A stretch of DNA of 64,000 nt, taken from the NCBI RefSeq assembly GCF_010993745.1, contig NZ_WOTN01000001.1:499235-563234 (forward strand). The letters run 5' to 3'. The stretch is from Fodinicola acaciae. GTDB lineage: Bacteria; Actinomycetota; Actinomycetes; Mycobacteriales; HKI-0501. Below are positions 50,194-59,641 of the stretch, one piece after another; position 1 is the first letter of the stretch, and every line of letters starts with the position of its first letter. The notes beneath the pieces were generated by a model, which was not told the origin of the DNA, did no database searches, and saw nothing but the letters and a program-made list of their open reading frames with translations. The position numbers were made by a program, and so were the translations under genes.

Positions 50194-52625
50194 CCGCGTC
50201 CCGGCAGGACGTGACCGAACGCGCGCCTGATCCGCCACACTCGCTCCGCCATCGCCTCGCTCCAGCGCGAGCTGCGCTCCGACATCCGCGCGATCGCGGA
50301 CGAGGGGAGGAGCGTGGCGCGCCAGCGGCGGCGCTTGGAAACCGCGCGCCGGAGTTGGCGGCCGACCGTGGCGGCGGCCGTGTCGACCCCGGCCGGCGCA
50401 TCGGCCGCGGCAGCATAGCGAGCGCGTTCCTCAGCGCTGGCCAGCAGGTCGATCGCCGCCACACCGGCGTCGTCGAAGCCCGCCTCCGAGCTCAGCCGCT
50501 CCGCCGTACCACGTGGAGTTTCCGTGACGTCCAACGGATATTGCAGGTCGGTCGCGGTGTCCAGGATCTCGTCCCAGCCGGCGTGCGCCGCCTCCACGGG
50601 CGTGCCGCCGCGAGCTCGTGCCATCCGCCGCCGGCGCGTACGCGCGCGTACGACCGCCGGCAGCAGCATGACCAGCAGGATCGCGACCGCGACGCCGAGC
50701 AGCCACCAGACGTACGCCGGTGGTCCAGTGTCCAGCGAACCGCCGGCGCCGTCCTGGTCGTACGGGTCCTCCAGCGCGTGGCCCTGGCTGTTGGCCGGAC
50801 CGGCCGCCGACGCGCTCGGGGTGGGCTGCGCGTCGGGCGTGGTGCCGCCGGTCGGCGAATTGTCCGGGTCCGGCTGCGTCCACGGCAGCGCCAGCCGGTT
50901 GGTGTTGGCGTCCGGCGGGGTCGGGTCGAAGGTCACCCAGCCGACGCCGCTGAAGTAGACCTCCACCCAGGCGTGGGCGTCGTGCGCGCGGATCGAGTAC
51001 GTGTGCTGGCCAAGCGAGGTGCCGATGGTGAAGCCGATGGCGACCCGGGACGGCAGGCCGGCCAGCCGCGCCATGTAGGCCATCGCGGCCGCGTACTGGA
51101 CGCAGAAGCCTTCCTTGTTGTTGAGGAAGTTGACCAGGTCGTCGCCGGAGTTGCCGTCCTTGGTCTGCGTGCTGTACTTGAAGCCGTTCTCCGGGCCGAA
51201 GTACTTCTGCAGCGCGTACGCCTTGTCGTACCAGGTCTTCTTGCCCTTGATCGTCTGGTTCACGATCTGCTGGACCATCGGGATCGGCTTCACGTGTCCG
51301 GTGTAGGCACGCATGACCGGACTGGTGCTCGGCAGCTCCGGAGCGTTGCGCAGCGCCGCCTTGACGTCGGCGATCGAGTCCGAGGAGAGCACGTCCGGGA
51401 CGATGTTGGTCAGCTTGTAGTCGCGGTCGTCGCCGGTGTGACCACCGGACGGGTTGACCACCGAGCCGGCCTCGGCGTCATAGCGCCAGTCACCGTCGAC
51501 GTCGATCGACCTGGGGTTGGGATAGATCGGCAGATACGGCGAGTCGGTCAGGTCCACGATCTGGACCGTGCTGGTCACCGTGTGCTTGGGGAGGTCCGGA
51601 CCGAGGTCGCGCACCGGCATGTCGCTGTTGACCCTGCTCGAGGCGTTGACCGTACGCTTGCTGGACTGCCAGCCGGTGCGGTCGCTGAACACGTCGAGCG
51701 TGGTCAGCCGCAGCGACTGGTGCGGCTGGTTCTCGGTCGTGGTGACCTTCAGCAGCTCGTTGTTGTTGGTCTGGTTGAGCCGGCCTTTCAGGTCCGCGAT
51801 CGGGTTGATCAGCGTGGCGTTGGTGGTGCCGGGGCCGTTCCAGCCGGCTCCGCCGAGCAGCGCCGGCAGGTTGGCGCCGGGCAGCGTCGGCAGGACGAGC
51901 GGGATCAGCACCGCGACCGCGATGCCGATCAGGCCGATACGCCGGCCGGCGGCGCCGATCGGCGTACTGGACACCTCGTCGGAGCGGCCGTCCAGGCTCG
52001 ACTGGCGGGCCGGCCGCATCATCCGTCCCCAGCCGCGGATCCGGTCGCGGTGGTCGGTCGAGATGAGCCACAGATAGCCGGCCGCGCCGATCACGAACAG
52101 CGGCCACGGCAGGCCGGAGCCGGTGACCGAGACCGGGATGGCGTAGAGCGCCAGCATCGGCAGGCCGGCCAGCGCCGGCTTGCGCATCGTCACGGCGGCG
52201 ACATCGGCCACCATCGCGACGACCCCGACGCCGATCGCCGTCAGCAGCACCAGGCCAGCCGTGGTCTGCGCCGGCGTGGTCTGCGCGACGATGTCGCTGA
52301 CGCCGTTGCTGGCGTGGTACGCGAGCATCTTCAGCGACTCGAGGGTCGGGATGACGCCGAACCAGTTGCCGTCGCGGACCAGCGCGATCAGCGCGTACAG
52401 CAGCAGGCCGACGAGCACGAACACCGGCTGCAGCCACACCGGTATGCGGATCGACCGGGACAGCGCGGCGAAGGCGGCGACGACCGCGACCGCGCCGAGC
52501 ACCGGCAGCAACCAACCCCACAGCGAGGCGAAGATCGGACCGAGCGCGAGCGCTGAGAGCATCACCGCGACGGCGACCACGACCGTACGGCGCAGCTGCC
52601 AGGACAGCGCGGACATGCCGGGCAT
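50190..52625 (-). CDS. TgpA-type transglutaminase-like membrane protein
   Basis: 811-residue protein. Six or so N-terminal helices (to about 225) are followed by a large extracellular domain with the transglutaminase-like core: Cys in NKEGFCVQYAAAMAYMARLA, His in HDAHAWVEVYF and Asp in TFDPTPPD. A Pro/Ser linker, a single helix (VWWLLGVAVAILLVMLLPAV) and a cytoplasmic DUF4129-like tail complete it. This is the TgpA layout. Members sit with MoxR and DUF58 proteins, as here, and may process or cross-link envelope proteins. The start at 52625 overlaps the DUF58 stop by one base. Confidence 0.9.
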   Translation of the reverse strand: MPGMSALSWQLRRTVVVAVAVMLSALALGPIFASLWGWLLPVLGAVAVVAAFAALSRSIRIPVWLQPVFVLVGLLLYALIALVRDGNWFGVIPTLESLKMLAYHASNGVSDIVAQTTPAQTTAGLVLLTAIGVGVVAMVADVAAVTMRKPALAGLPMLALYAIPVSVTGSGLPWPLFVIGAAGYLWLISTDHRDRIRGWGRMMRPARQSSLDGRSDEVSSTPIGAAGRRIGLIGIAVAVLIPLVLPTLPGANLPALLGGAGWNGPGTTNATLINPIADLKGRLNQTNNNELLKVTTTENQPHQSLRLTTLDVFSDRTGWQSSKRTVNASSRVNSDMPVRDLGPDLPKHTVTSTVQIVDLTDSPYLPIYPNPRSIDVDGDWRYDAEAGSVVNPSGGHTGDDRDYKLTNIVPDVLSSDSIADVKAALRNAPELPSTSPVMRAYTGHVKPIPMVQQIVNQTIKGKKTWYDKAYALQKYFGPENGFKYSTQTKDGNSGDDLVNFLNNKEGFCVQYAAAMAYMARLAGLPSRVAIGFTIGTSLGQHTYSIRAHDAHAWVEVYFSGVGWVTFDPTPPDANTNRLALPWTQPDPDNSPTGGTTPDAQPTPSASAAGPANSQGHALEDPYDQDGAGGSLDTGPPAYVWWLLGVAVAILLVMLLPAVVRARTRRRRMARARGGTPVEAAHAGWDEILDTATDLQYPLDVTETPRGTAERLSSEAGFDDAGVAAIDLLASAEERARYAAAADAPAGVDTAAATVGRQLRRAVSKRRRWRATLLPSSAIARMSERSSRWSEAMAERVWRIRRAFGHVLPGRG

Positions 52626-53929
52626 CAGCGGGGTCCTCCGATCCCGGTGGCCGACGGCACGTCCAGCAGCCCGCCGACCTGGTTGTAGCGTCCGGTCGCC
52701 TGTCGCCAGAGCTTGTCCAGTGGCTCGCCGTGCCGCGTCTCCACGACGCGCCAGCCGGCGCCGCGCAGCGTGTGCGCGGACTGTTCGTACGTCTTGCGGG
52801 TCGCCATGGCCTCGGCCTCGCCGGCCTGCCTGGTCCAGGTGGTGGCGTCCATCAGCAGCGCGACGCACGGCCGGCCGCCGGCCGGCAGCGCGGCCAGCTC
52901 ACCGGCCGCCTCGTCGTCGAGCAGGCCGAGCACGGCGATCAGGAAGCCGTCGCCGCCGTGCTTGCGCAGGTGCGTGATGCCGTCGGTGAAGTGGCGCTGG
53001 TGCGACAGCCGTACGCCGGCGAGCAGGTCCATCAGCGGACCGTCGGTGGTGTGCCGGGTCGTCTCCACGTCCGCGCCGACGTCGGTGACCGTACGCAGTG
53101 TGTAGCCGCGCCGGTAGAGATGCACGGCCATGCTCGCGATCGCCGAGATCGACCACTCGAAGCTGGAGCCGGGGCCGTCGCCGCGGTGGCCGTTGGCGCG
53201 CGTGTCCAGCAGCAGGCTGGCGCGGCTGTGCCACGGCTGCTCCTCGCGGCGGACCATCAGCGAGCCGACTCGCGCGGTCGAGCGCCAGTGCACCTTGCGC
53301 AGGTCGTCGCCGATCCGGTATTCGCGGGTCGCCGCGTCGTCCTCGCCGTGCACGGCGGCCGTACGACCCCGGTTGTCGCCGGTGCCCTGCCGTTGGCCGT
53401 TCAGCTGTACGGCCGGCAGCGGCTTGGCGGCCGGGATGACCGACAGCCGCTCGGTGCCAGTGAACGACTTGTTCAGCGCGCACAGGCCGAACGGGTCCGT
53501 GACCCGCACCTGCAGCGGGCCGAGCTGGTAGTGGCCGCGCACGTCGGCGCGCGCCTGGTAGCTCACCCGGGCCGACTGCCGCGACCAGAGCCGATCGAGC
53601 ACGAACCGCGGCCGACTGCCGAGCGCGTACGGCAGCTGCTCCTCGAGCAGCAGCACGCCGGTCGGCAGCCGCGAGGTGTTCTCCACCGTCAGCGTGACCT
53701 TGACCGGTTTGCCGGCCGGCACCCGGTCCGGCGCCAGGGTGCGGCGGCAGGACATCAGATAGCGCGTACGCGCCACCGCGACCGTCGACAGCAGCGGCAG
53801 CGCGATCAGCAGGATCGCCACCCGCAGCAGGTCGTTCTCACCGAGCACCAGCGCGCACCCCAGGCTCGCCAGCCCGGCGGCCAGGAAGCTGCGGCCACGC
53901 AACGTGAGTCCACGCAGCGCGCCGAACAT
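52625..53929 (-). CDS. DUF58 (vWA-like) protein
   Basis: 434-residue protein. Two N-terminal helices (about 10-50) precede a beta-rich region (KVTLTVENTSRLPTGVLLLE, then VRVTDPFGL). The conserved DUF58 motif is EYRIGDDLRKVHWRSTARVG, followed by LMVRREEQ. The C-terminal part is von Willebrand A-like (ASLLLDTRANG). It couples to MoxR-type AAA+ ATPases. Start and stop each overlap neighbours by one base, so MoxR, DUF58 and TgpA are one translationally coupled operon. Confidence 0.92.
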   Translation of the reverse strand: MFGALRGLTLRGRSFLAAGLASLGCALVLGENDLLRVAILLIALPLLSTVAVARTRYLMSCRRTLAPDRVPAGKPVKVTLTVENTSRLPTGVLLLEEQLPYALGSRPRFVLDRLWSRQSARVSYQARADVRGHYQLGPLQVRVTDPFGLCALNKSFTGTERLSVIPAAKPLPAVQLNGQRQGTGDNRGRTAAVHGEDDAATREYRIGDDLRKVHWRSTARVGSLMVRREEQPWHSRASLLLDTRANGHRGDGPGSSFEWSISAIASMAVHLYRRGYTLRTVTDVGADVETTRHTTDGPLMDLLAGVRLSHQRHFTDGITHLRKHGGDGFLIAVLGLLDDEAAGELAALPAGGRPCVALLMDATTWTRQAGEAEAMATRKTYEQSAHTLRGAGWRVVETRHGEPLDKLWRQATGRYNQVGGLLDVPSATGIGGPR

Positions 53930-55008
53930 CAGTGCGCTCGGGCCGTGGGCACCGGGACGCGGCGGAGGAGGTCGTGCACGATCTGCTCGGCCGTCCGGCG
54001 GTGCGACTGGGCCTCCGAGCTGGGCAGCAACCGGTGCGCCAGGACCGGTGTGGCTAGTGTCTGTACGTCGTCGGGCAGCACGTACTCGCGGCCGACCAGC
54101 GCGGCGGCCGCGCGGGCCGTGCGCAGCAGGTGCAGCGTCGCGCGCGGGCTCGCGCCGAGCCGCAGGTCGGGATGCTGACGGGTGGAGGCGACCAGCTCGA
54201 CCGCGTACTGCTTCACCGGGTCGGACACGTGCGTGCGGCGTACGACGTCGATCATCGCCCGGATCTGCGCCGCGTCGGACACCGCGCCGAGGGTGGCCAG
54301 CGGGTCGGTCGTGCCGTGCTGGTCGAGCATCGCCATCTCGGCGTCCGGCGCCGGATAGCCCATCGCGATCCGCGCGGTGAACCGGTCGCGCTGCGCCTCC
54401 GGAAGGGGATAGGTGCCTTCCATCTCGATCGGGTTCTGTGTCGCGACCACCATGAAGGGGCTCTGCAGCTGGTAGGTCGTGGAGTCGACGGTGACCTGGT
54501 GCTCCTCCATGCACTCCAGCAGCGCCGACTGCGTCTTGGGCGAGGCACGGTTGATCTCGTCGCCGACGACCAGGTTGGCGAACACCGCGCCGGGCCGGAA
54601 CTCGAAGTCGTGCGTCTCCTGGTTGTAGACGTTCACGCCGGTCACGTCGGTCGGCAGCAGGTCGGGGGTGAACTGGATGCGGCGTACCGAGCAGTCGATC
54701 GACCGCGCCATCGCCTTGGCCAGCATCGTCTTGCCGACGCCGGGCACGTCCTCGATGAGCAGGTGGCCTTCGGCGAGCAGCACGGCCAGCGCCAGCCGGA
54801 CCGTCGAGGTCTTGCCGGAGATGACCTTCTCGATGTTGCGTACGATCCGCTGCGCCGCCTCGGCGAGGTCGTTGTGCGTCGCCACGACCGCGCCGGCCGA
54901 GTGGCCGAGATTGGCGTGTCCGACCGCCGCGTGGCCGACCGGGTGACCGTTCTGTGCGGCTGTCTGGCCCAGCCGGGGCTCGAACTCGTCGAGCATGCCG
55001 TGAGTCAC
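53929..55008 (-). CDS. MoxR-family AAA+ ATPase
   Basis: 359-residue ATPase. Walker A is EDVPGVGKTMLAKAMA, Walker B NLVVGDEINRASPKTQSALL, with sensor 1 FMVVATQNPIE and QRDRFTARIAMGYP. GASPRATLHLLRTARAAAAL is the sensor 2 region. The N-terminal 40 residues are a variable extension rich in His/Gly/Ala, so a later start is possible. It acts as a chaperone-like partner of the DUF58 vWA protein encoded next. First gene of the operon. Confidence 0.92.
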   Translation of the reverse strand: MTHGMLDEFEPRLGQTAAQNGHPVGHAAVGHANLGHSAGAVVATHNDLAEAAQRIVRNIEKVISGKTSTVRLALAVLLAEGHLLIEDVPGVGKTMLAKAMARSIDCSVRRIQFTPDLLPTDVTGVNVYNQETHDFEFRPGAVFANLVVGDEINRASPKTQSALLECMEEHQVTVDSTTYQLQSPFMVVATQNPIEMEGTYPLPEAQRDRFTARIAMGYPAPDAEMAMLDQHGTTDPLATLGAVSDAAQIRAMIDVVRRTHVSDPVKQYAVELVASTRQHPDLRLGASPRATLHLLRTARAAAALVGREYVLPDDVQTLATPVLAHRLLPSSEAQSHRRTAEQIVHDLLRRVPVPTARAH

Positions 55009-55178
55009 CGTCTAACTCCTCCCGCTGGCCGCGCCGTGTCGGCCCCCTTCCGGCCGGTTGGGCCGGACTCCTTTATGTGAAAACGTGCTGTGTCTTACCT
55101 GTGAGCGGTGCGCGTCAATCCTTGCAGGTGTACGTGTGAGGTGGCAGCGCAGTTCCGTATTCTGTTTGCTGTTCGTGA

Positions 55179-55457
55179 TCAGCCCTGGTCAGCGGCCGTA
55201 CGCTTCCGCTCGAACCAACCGGCGTCGACGTTGAGCCGCCAGCTCAGCAACCCGGCCACCAGCACCGGTGGTCCGAGGTATACCCCGACCGCCACCACCC
55301 AAGCAGGCGCCCCAACCAGCCGCGTCGCCGCAACCACGAGCAGCGCGAGCCCGGCCAACTTCAGCCAGCTCCACCAGCGGCGTTGGCGCAGCGCGATCAC
55401 CACCACCGGCACCGCCAACGCGATACCGAGGCCGTAGCCGAGCCAGTTCGCCACCAT
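55179..55457 (-). CDS. Small membrane protein
   Basis: 92-residue protein. ATG 55457 is chosen because upstream in-frame sequence belongs to repeat copy C. Predicted topology is two or three helices (WLGYGLGIALAVPVVVIAL, LAGLALLVVAATRLVGAPAW, VVAVGVYLGPPVLVAGLLSW) and a short basic tail. Codon usage matches neighbouring genes. No family is recognised. It ends 170 bp before the MoxR gene and may be separate. Confidence 0.6.
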   Translation of the reverse strand: MVANWLGYGLGIALAVPVVVIALRQRRWWSWLKLAGLALLVVAATRLVGAPAWVVAVGVYLGPPVLVAGLLSWRLNVDAGWFERKRTAADQG

Positions 55458-55499
55458 CGCCTGATTGTCCCACTCTGCTGGTGGTCCATCGTGCTTACG

Positions 55500-56380
55500 C
55501 GGTGATATGGGGTTGGGTTTCATGTTTGGTGCGTTGGGAAGTTGCTGGGTTTTCCTGGTTGTCGCGTTTGGGGTGGTTGGGTTTTCATGATTGTTGCGTT
55601 TGGAGGGTTGGGTTCTCATTTTTGTTGCGTTTGGGGGTGGTGGCGCCTTCGCGGCGGGCGCTCCTGCGCGGAGGGCGACCTCAAGGGGAGGGGCGCGCGG
55701 GGTTTCGCTGTTGGTTGGGTTGGGTGCCGCGGGTGCGGTTGTGTTTGTGGTGTGGTCCGGTTTGTCCGTTCTCCCCCGCCGGCGTCCGGAGGATGAGCAC
55801 ATGTGCTCAAGCAAAGCTCGCCGACGGGGGAGAACGGATAAACCGGACCAGGAGTGTGGCTAGGGCGCCGGAGGTGCCATGGCGTCCCGGTCTGTGGCAG
55901 CAAGGTCCACTATGTGGGATTCGAGAGTATGTGTAACGCTAAATGCCTGGATTGCGAGGATCGCGGATGGCATGAATGTCGAGTTACTAGCGTTGGACGC
56001 AAGAAACAAGGCCTTCACACCGCAGCGATCACCAGAAGCTGTGGCGGGTGTGACTACTGAGGCTGGTAATGCTGCTGTGATCGCTTGGCTGTAACAGATG
56101 TCCGTTTTGATGTCTTGTTAAACAAGTATTACGCAGTCAGCCGCTACAGCACGATCGTTTGGCGTGCATGCCGACGGGTTGCTGCCCCCTATGCACACCG
56201 ATTGGCGTCCATGCGCCCCTCCCTTGAGGTCGCTCGCCGCGTAGGTGCGCCCGCCGCGCAGGCGAAAAACCCAACCACCCACCCAACGCACCAAACAGGC
56301 GAACCCGCCACCCACCCAACGCAACAATCAGAAAACGCAACCACCTCCCACCGCAACAAACAGGAGACGCACCTCCCCGC
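55500..56380 (+). repeat. Intergenic repeat family, copy C (full, with nested element)
   Basis: Same order as copy A: a G/T-rich left arm with at least four units like TTGCGTTTGGGGTGGTTGGG (55500-55645), the 44-bp module (55650-55693), a variable part interrupted by a nested hairpin element (55754-55849), the conserved core (about 55902-56142), and the shared tail through GCCGACGGGTTGC. The inverted module (56216-56260) and a C/A-rich arm follow. It fills the gap between the small membrane gene and the leuS leader; no other gene is supported there. Confidence 0.85.
55754..55849. mobile_element. Nested MITE-like hairpin inside copy C
   Basis: 31-bp terminal inverted repeats match at 29 positions (left begins GGTCCGGTTTGTCCG at 55754; right ends CGGATAAACCGGACC at 55849). 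Between them is a 16-bp palindrome TGAGCACATGTGCTCA. Copy A has only a few bases at the same point, so this is an insertion into copy C. Confidence 0.6.
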
Positions 56381-56500
56381 CGCGACTCGCGGCACCCCGC
56401 AACCCCTGCCCACCGCAAACTCACAGCCTCAACAACCTCCCCTCTACACCACACCACTCCCGCCCCTTGACCTCACCGAAAACTCACTGGAACAGGGGAG

Positions 56501-56506
56501 TACAGT
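56501..56506 (+). promoter_or_regulatory. Likely -10 of the leuS operon (TACAGT)
   Basis: TACAGT fits the TANNNT -10 of actinobacteria. Seven bases after its last T is the A of the leader-peptide ATG (56513), so the transcript could be leaderless. No good -35 is seen at 16-18 bp; TTGACC at 56467 is too far. Confidence 0.5.
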
Positions 56507-56512
56507 GGCTAT

Positions 56513-56542
56513 ATGGCGGCATACGGACTGCTCCTTACCTAG
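56513..56542 (+). CDS. leuS leader peptide with three consecutive Leu codons
   Basis: Nine-residue frame MAAYGLLLT then TAG. The Leu codons are CTG CTC CTT in a row, all read by leucine tRNAs. It is followed directly by a hairpin and an intrinsic terminator upstream of leuS, the classical arrangement for attenuation by charged tRNA-Leu levels. No Shine-Dalgarno is present, consistent with leaderless translation from 56513. Confidence 0.75.
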   Translation: MAAYGLLLT

Positions 56543-56592
56543 CCGCGCCGGCAGACCCGGTGCGGCGACCCCTCATGCGTGAGGGGTTTTTT
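56543..56592 (+). terminator. Attenuator of leuS: pause/anti-terminator hairpin and intrinsic terminator
   Basis: Stem CCGCGCCGG/CCGGTGCGG (56543-56551 with 56557-56565, one G-U) starts one base after the leader stop codon. Stem CCCCTCA/TGAGGGG (56569-56586) with loop TGCG and six T (56587-56592) is a textbook intrinsic terminator 48 bp before leuS. Confidence 0.8.
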
Positions 56593-56639
56593 CGTGTCTG
56601 GAGTGTTCCCCCTAACGAGCAAGAGGAACGAGCGTAGAG

Positions 56640-59534
56640 ATGAGCACCGAACCCGCTGTCGAGCCAGCCGAGACGGCTGAGCAGGACGTGCCGCCGTTCA
56701 GGTACACCGCCGCGCTGGCCAGTGAGATCGAGAGCCGTTGGCAGGATCGCTGGCAGTCAGAAGGCACCTTCCACGCGCCTAACCCGACCGGGCCGATGGC
56801 CGAGCCGACGGTGGGACCCGGCGGGGTCGACCTGGTCGGCCGGCCGAAGATGTACGTGCTGGACATGTTTCCGTACCCGTCCGGCGCCGGCCTGCATGTG
56901 GGCCATCCGCTGGGTTACATCGCGACCGACGTGCTGACCCGCTTCCAGCGGATGAACGGCCACAACGTGTTGTACACGATGGGCTTCGACGCCTTCGGCC
57001 TGCCGGCGGAGCAGTACGCGGTGCAGACCGGCACGCATCCGCGCAAGACCACCGAGGACAACGTGATGGCGTTCCGCCGGCAGCTGCGCCGGCTGGGGCT
57101 GGGTCACGACGACCGCCGGTCGGTGGCGACCACCGACGTCGAGTTCTATCGCTGGACGCAGTGGATTTTCGTCCAGATTTTCAACTCCTGGTTCGACAAG
57201 AAGCAAAACAAGGCACGTCCGATCGCCGAGCTGGTCGCCGAGTTCGAGGCCGGTGAGCGGTTGGTGCCGGACGGCCGGGCCTGGTCGGCGCTGACCGAGG
57301 TCGAGCGGCGCGAGATCGTCGACGGCTATCGGCTGGCCTACCGGTCGGACGCGCCGGTCAACTGGTGTCCTGGCCTGGGTACGGTGCTGGCCAACGAGGA
57401 GGTCACCGCCGACGGCCGCAGCGAGCGCGGCAACTTCCCGGTCTTCAAGCGCAACCTGACGCAGTGGATGATGCGCATCACCGCGTACGCGGACCGGCTG
57501 ATCGACGACCTGGACCGGATGGACTGGCCGGAGCCGGTCAAGATCATGCAGCGTAACTGGATCGGCCGCTCGACCGGCGCCTCGGTCCATTTCGCTGTTG
57601 CCGATCGGGATGACGCGGGTCCGCTGACCGTTTTCACGACGCGGCCCGACACGCTGTTCGGCGCCACCTACATGGTGGTCTCGCCGGAGCATCCGATCCT
57701 GGAGACGCTGGTGCCGGCGGCCTGGCCGGACGGCACGAAGGAGTCGTGGACCGGCGGCCACGCGACGCCACGCGACGCGGTCACCTCCTACCAGTCGGAG
57801 GCCTCGCGCAAGACCGAGCTGGACCGCACCGAGGCCAAGGTCAAGACCGGTGTCTTCACCGGCGCGTACGCGGTCAACCCGGTCAACGACACGCGGATCC
57901 CGATCTTCACCTCCGACTATGTCCTGATGGGCTACGGCACCGGCGCGATCATGGCGGTGCCGGGCCAGGACCAGCGCGACTGGGACTTCACCAAGGTCTT
58001 CGACCTGCCGATCATCCGCACGGTCCAGCCGCCGGCCGGCTTCGACGGCGAGGCGTACGTCGGCGAGGGCGCGGCGATCAACTCGGCCAACGACAGCATC
58101 TCGCTGAACGGCCTGGGGGTCACCGAGGCCAAGGCGGCGATCATCGAGTGGCTGGAGCAGCGCGGCGCCGGCGAGGGCACGGTCCAGTACAAGCTGCGCG
58201 ACTGGCTGTTCAGCCGCCAGCGTTACTGGGGCGAGCCGTTCCCGATCGTGTACGACGAGACCGGTCTGCCGATCGCGCTGCCGGCCTCGATGCTGCCGGT
58301 CGAGCTGCCGGAGGTCGACGACTACTCGCCGCGCACATACGCCGACGACGACGCCAACTCGATGCCGGAACCACCGCTGGGCAAGGCGACCGACTGGGTC
58401 GAGGTCGAGCTGGATCTGGGCGACGGTCCGCGCAAATACCGGCGCGAGACCAACGTGATGCCGCAGTGGGCCGGCTCCTGCTGGTATGAGCTGCGCTATC
58501 TGGACCCGACCAACGACGACGCGATGGTCGATCCGGAGGTCGAAAAGTATTGGATGGGGCCGCGCCACGACGGTGACGTCGGCGGTGCCGACCTGTATGT
58601 CGGCGGTGTCGAGCACGCCGTGCTGCACCTGCTGTACTCGCGGTTCTGGCACAAGGTGCTGTTCGACCTGGGCCACGTCTCCAGCGCCGAGCCGTTCCAC
58701 CGGCTGGTCAACCAGGGCTACATCCAGGCGTACGCGTTCAAGGACAGCCGCGGCCAGTACGTGCCGGCCGCCGAGGTCGAGGAACGGGACGGAAAGTTCT
58801 TCTACGCCGGCGAGGAAGTGGCGCGCGAGTACGGAAAGATCGGCAAGAGCCTGAAGAACGTCGTCACGCCGGACGAGATCTGCCAGGCCTACGGTGCCGA
58901 CACGTTCCGCGTGTACGAGATGAGCACCGGTCCGCTGGAGACCTCGCGTCCGTGGGAGACCCGCGCGGTGGTCGGCGCGTATCGGTTCCTGCAGCGGGTC
59001 TGGCGGCTGCTGGTGGACGAGCAGACCGGTGGGCTGAAGATCAGCGACGCCGCGGTCGACGACGAGACGCAGCGGTTGCTGCACCGCACGATCGACGGCG
59101 TACGCAAGGATTACGCCGGCCTGAAGGCCAACACCGCGACCGCCAAGCTGATCGAGCTGACCAACCGGCTGACCGCGGTGGCGGCCAGGGAAGGCGCGGC
59201 GCCGCGCGCGGCCGTCGAGCCGCTGGTGCTGATGACCGCGCCGCTGGCGCCGCACATCGCCGAGGAGCTGTGGTCGCGGCTGGGTCACGCCCAGACGCTG
59301 ACCTTCGTCGACTTTCCCGTCGCGGACGAGAAATGGCTGGTCGCCGACGAGGTCACCTATCCGGTGCAGGTCAACGGAAAGGTGCGCGGCCGGGTGAAGG
59401 TGGCGGCAGACGCCGACTCCGACGCGGTTTTGGCCGCGGCGCTGGCCGACCCGGCCGTTTCGTCCTATGTGGACGGTCGTCAGTTGCGTAAGTCGATCGT
59501 CGTGCCGGGCCGGATCGTCACCCTGGTCGTCTAG
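56640..59534 (+). CDS. leuS: Leucyl-tRNA synthetase
   Basis: 964-residue class I synthetase. The HIGH motif appears as [16 protein letters not shown], the CP1 editing domain as [20 protein letters not shown] and [19 protein letters not shown], and KMSKS as [10 protein letters not shown]. The anticodon-binding and C-terminal tRNA domains follow, ending [11 protein letters not shown]. It charges tRNA-Leu with leucine and edits mischarged residues. Expression is probably controlled by the leader-peptide attenuator. The TAG stop lies in the left CTAG of MITE-like element 2. Confidence 0.97.
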   Translation: MSTEPAVEPAETAEQDVPPFRYTAALASEIESRWQDRWQSEGTFHAPNPTGPMAEPTVGPGGVDLVGRPKMYVLDMFPYPSGAGLHVGHPLGYIATDVLTRFQRMNGHNVLYTMGFDAFGLPAEQYAVQTGTHPRKTTEDNVMAFRRQLRRLGLGHDDRRSVATTDVEFYRWTQWIFVQIFNSWFDKKQNKARPIAELVAEFEAGERLVPDGRAWSALTEVERREIVDGYRLAYRSDAPVNWCPGLGTVLANEEVTADGRSERGNFPVFKRNLTQWMMRITAYADRLIDDLDRMDWPEPVKIMQRNWIGRSTGASVHFAVADRDDAGPLTVFTTRPDTLFGATYMVVSPEHPILETLVPAAWPDGTKESWTGGHATPRDAVTSYQSEASRKTELDRTEAKVKTGVFTGAYAVNPVNDTRIPIFTSDYVLMGYGTGAIMAVPGQDQRDWDFTKVFDLPIIRTVQPPAGFDGEAYVGEGAAINSANDSISLNGLGVTEAKAAIIEWLEQRGAGEGTVQYKLRDWLFSRQRYWGEPFPIVYDETGLPIALPASMLPVELPEVDDYSPRTYADDDANSMPEPPLGKATDWVEVELDLGDGPRKYRRETNVMPQWAGSCWYELRYLDPTNDDAMVDPEVEKYWMGPRHDGDVGGADLYVGGVEHAVLHLLYSRFWHKVLFDLGHVSSAEPFHRLVNQGYIQAYAFKDSRGQYVPAAEVEERDGKFFYAGEEVAREYGKIGKSLKNVVTPDEICQAYGADTFRVYEMSTGPLETSRPWETRAVVGAYRFLQRVWRLLVDEQTGGLKISDAAVDDETQRLLHRTIDGVRKDYAGLKANTATAKLIELTNRLTAVAAREGAAPRAAVEPLVLMTAPLAPHIAEELWSRLGHAQTLTFVDFPVADEKWLVADEVTYPVQVNGKVRGRVKVAADADSDAVLAAALADPAVSSYVDGRQLRKSIVVPGRIVTLVV

Positions 59535-59641
59535 GGTCTGTTTCGAAGTCCCACGTGGATGAGAGTCGAGATCCAGGCGGTCCGAGAAAGATGTGACAGC
59601 GGCTCGGCTATCGCCGCGTGGGACTTCGATACAGCCCCTAG
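59531..59641. mobile_element. MITE-like element 2 between CTAG copies
   Basis: A 103-bp body (59535-59637) has 21-bp terminal inverted repeats matching at 19 positions (GGTCTGTTTCGAAGTCCCACG and GGGCTGTATCGAAGTCCCACG on the other end). It is bounded by CTAG at 59531-59534 and 59638-59641. The left CTAG is the leuS stop; the right CTAG is the stop of the convergent GNAT gene. Removing one CTAG plus the body would leave both genes sharing one CTAG. The interior shares GGATGAGAG and CTCGGCTATCGCC with element 1. Confidence 0.75.
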
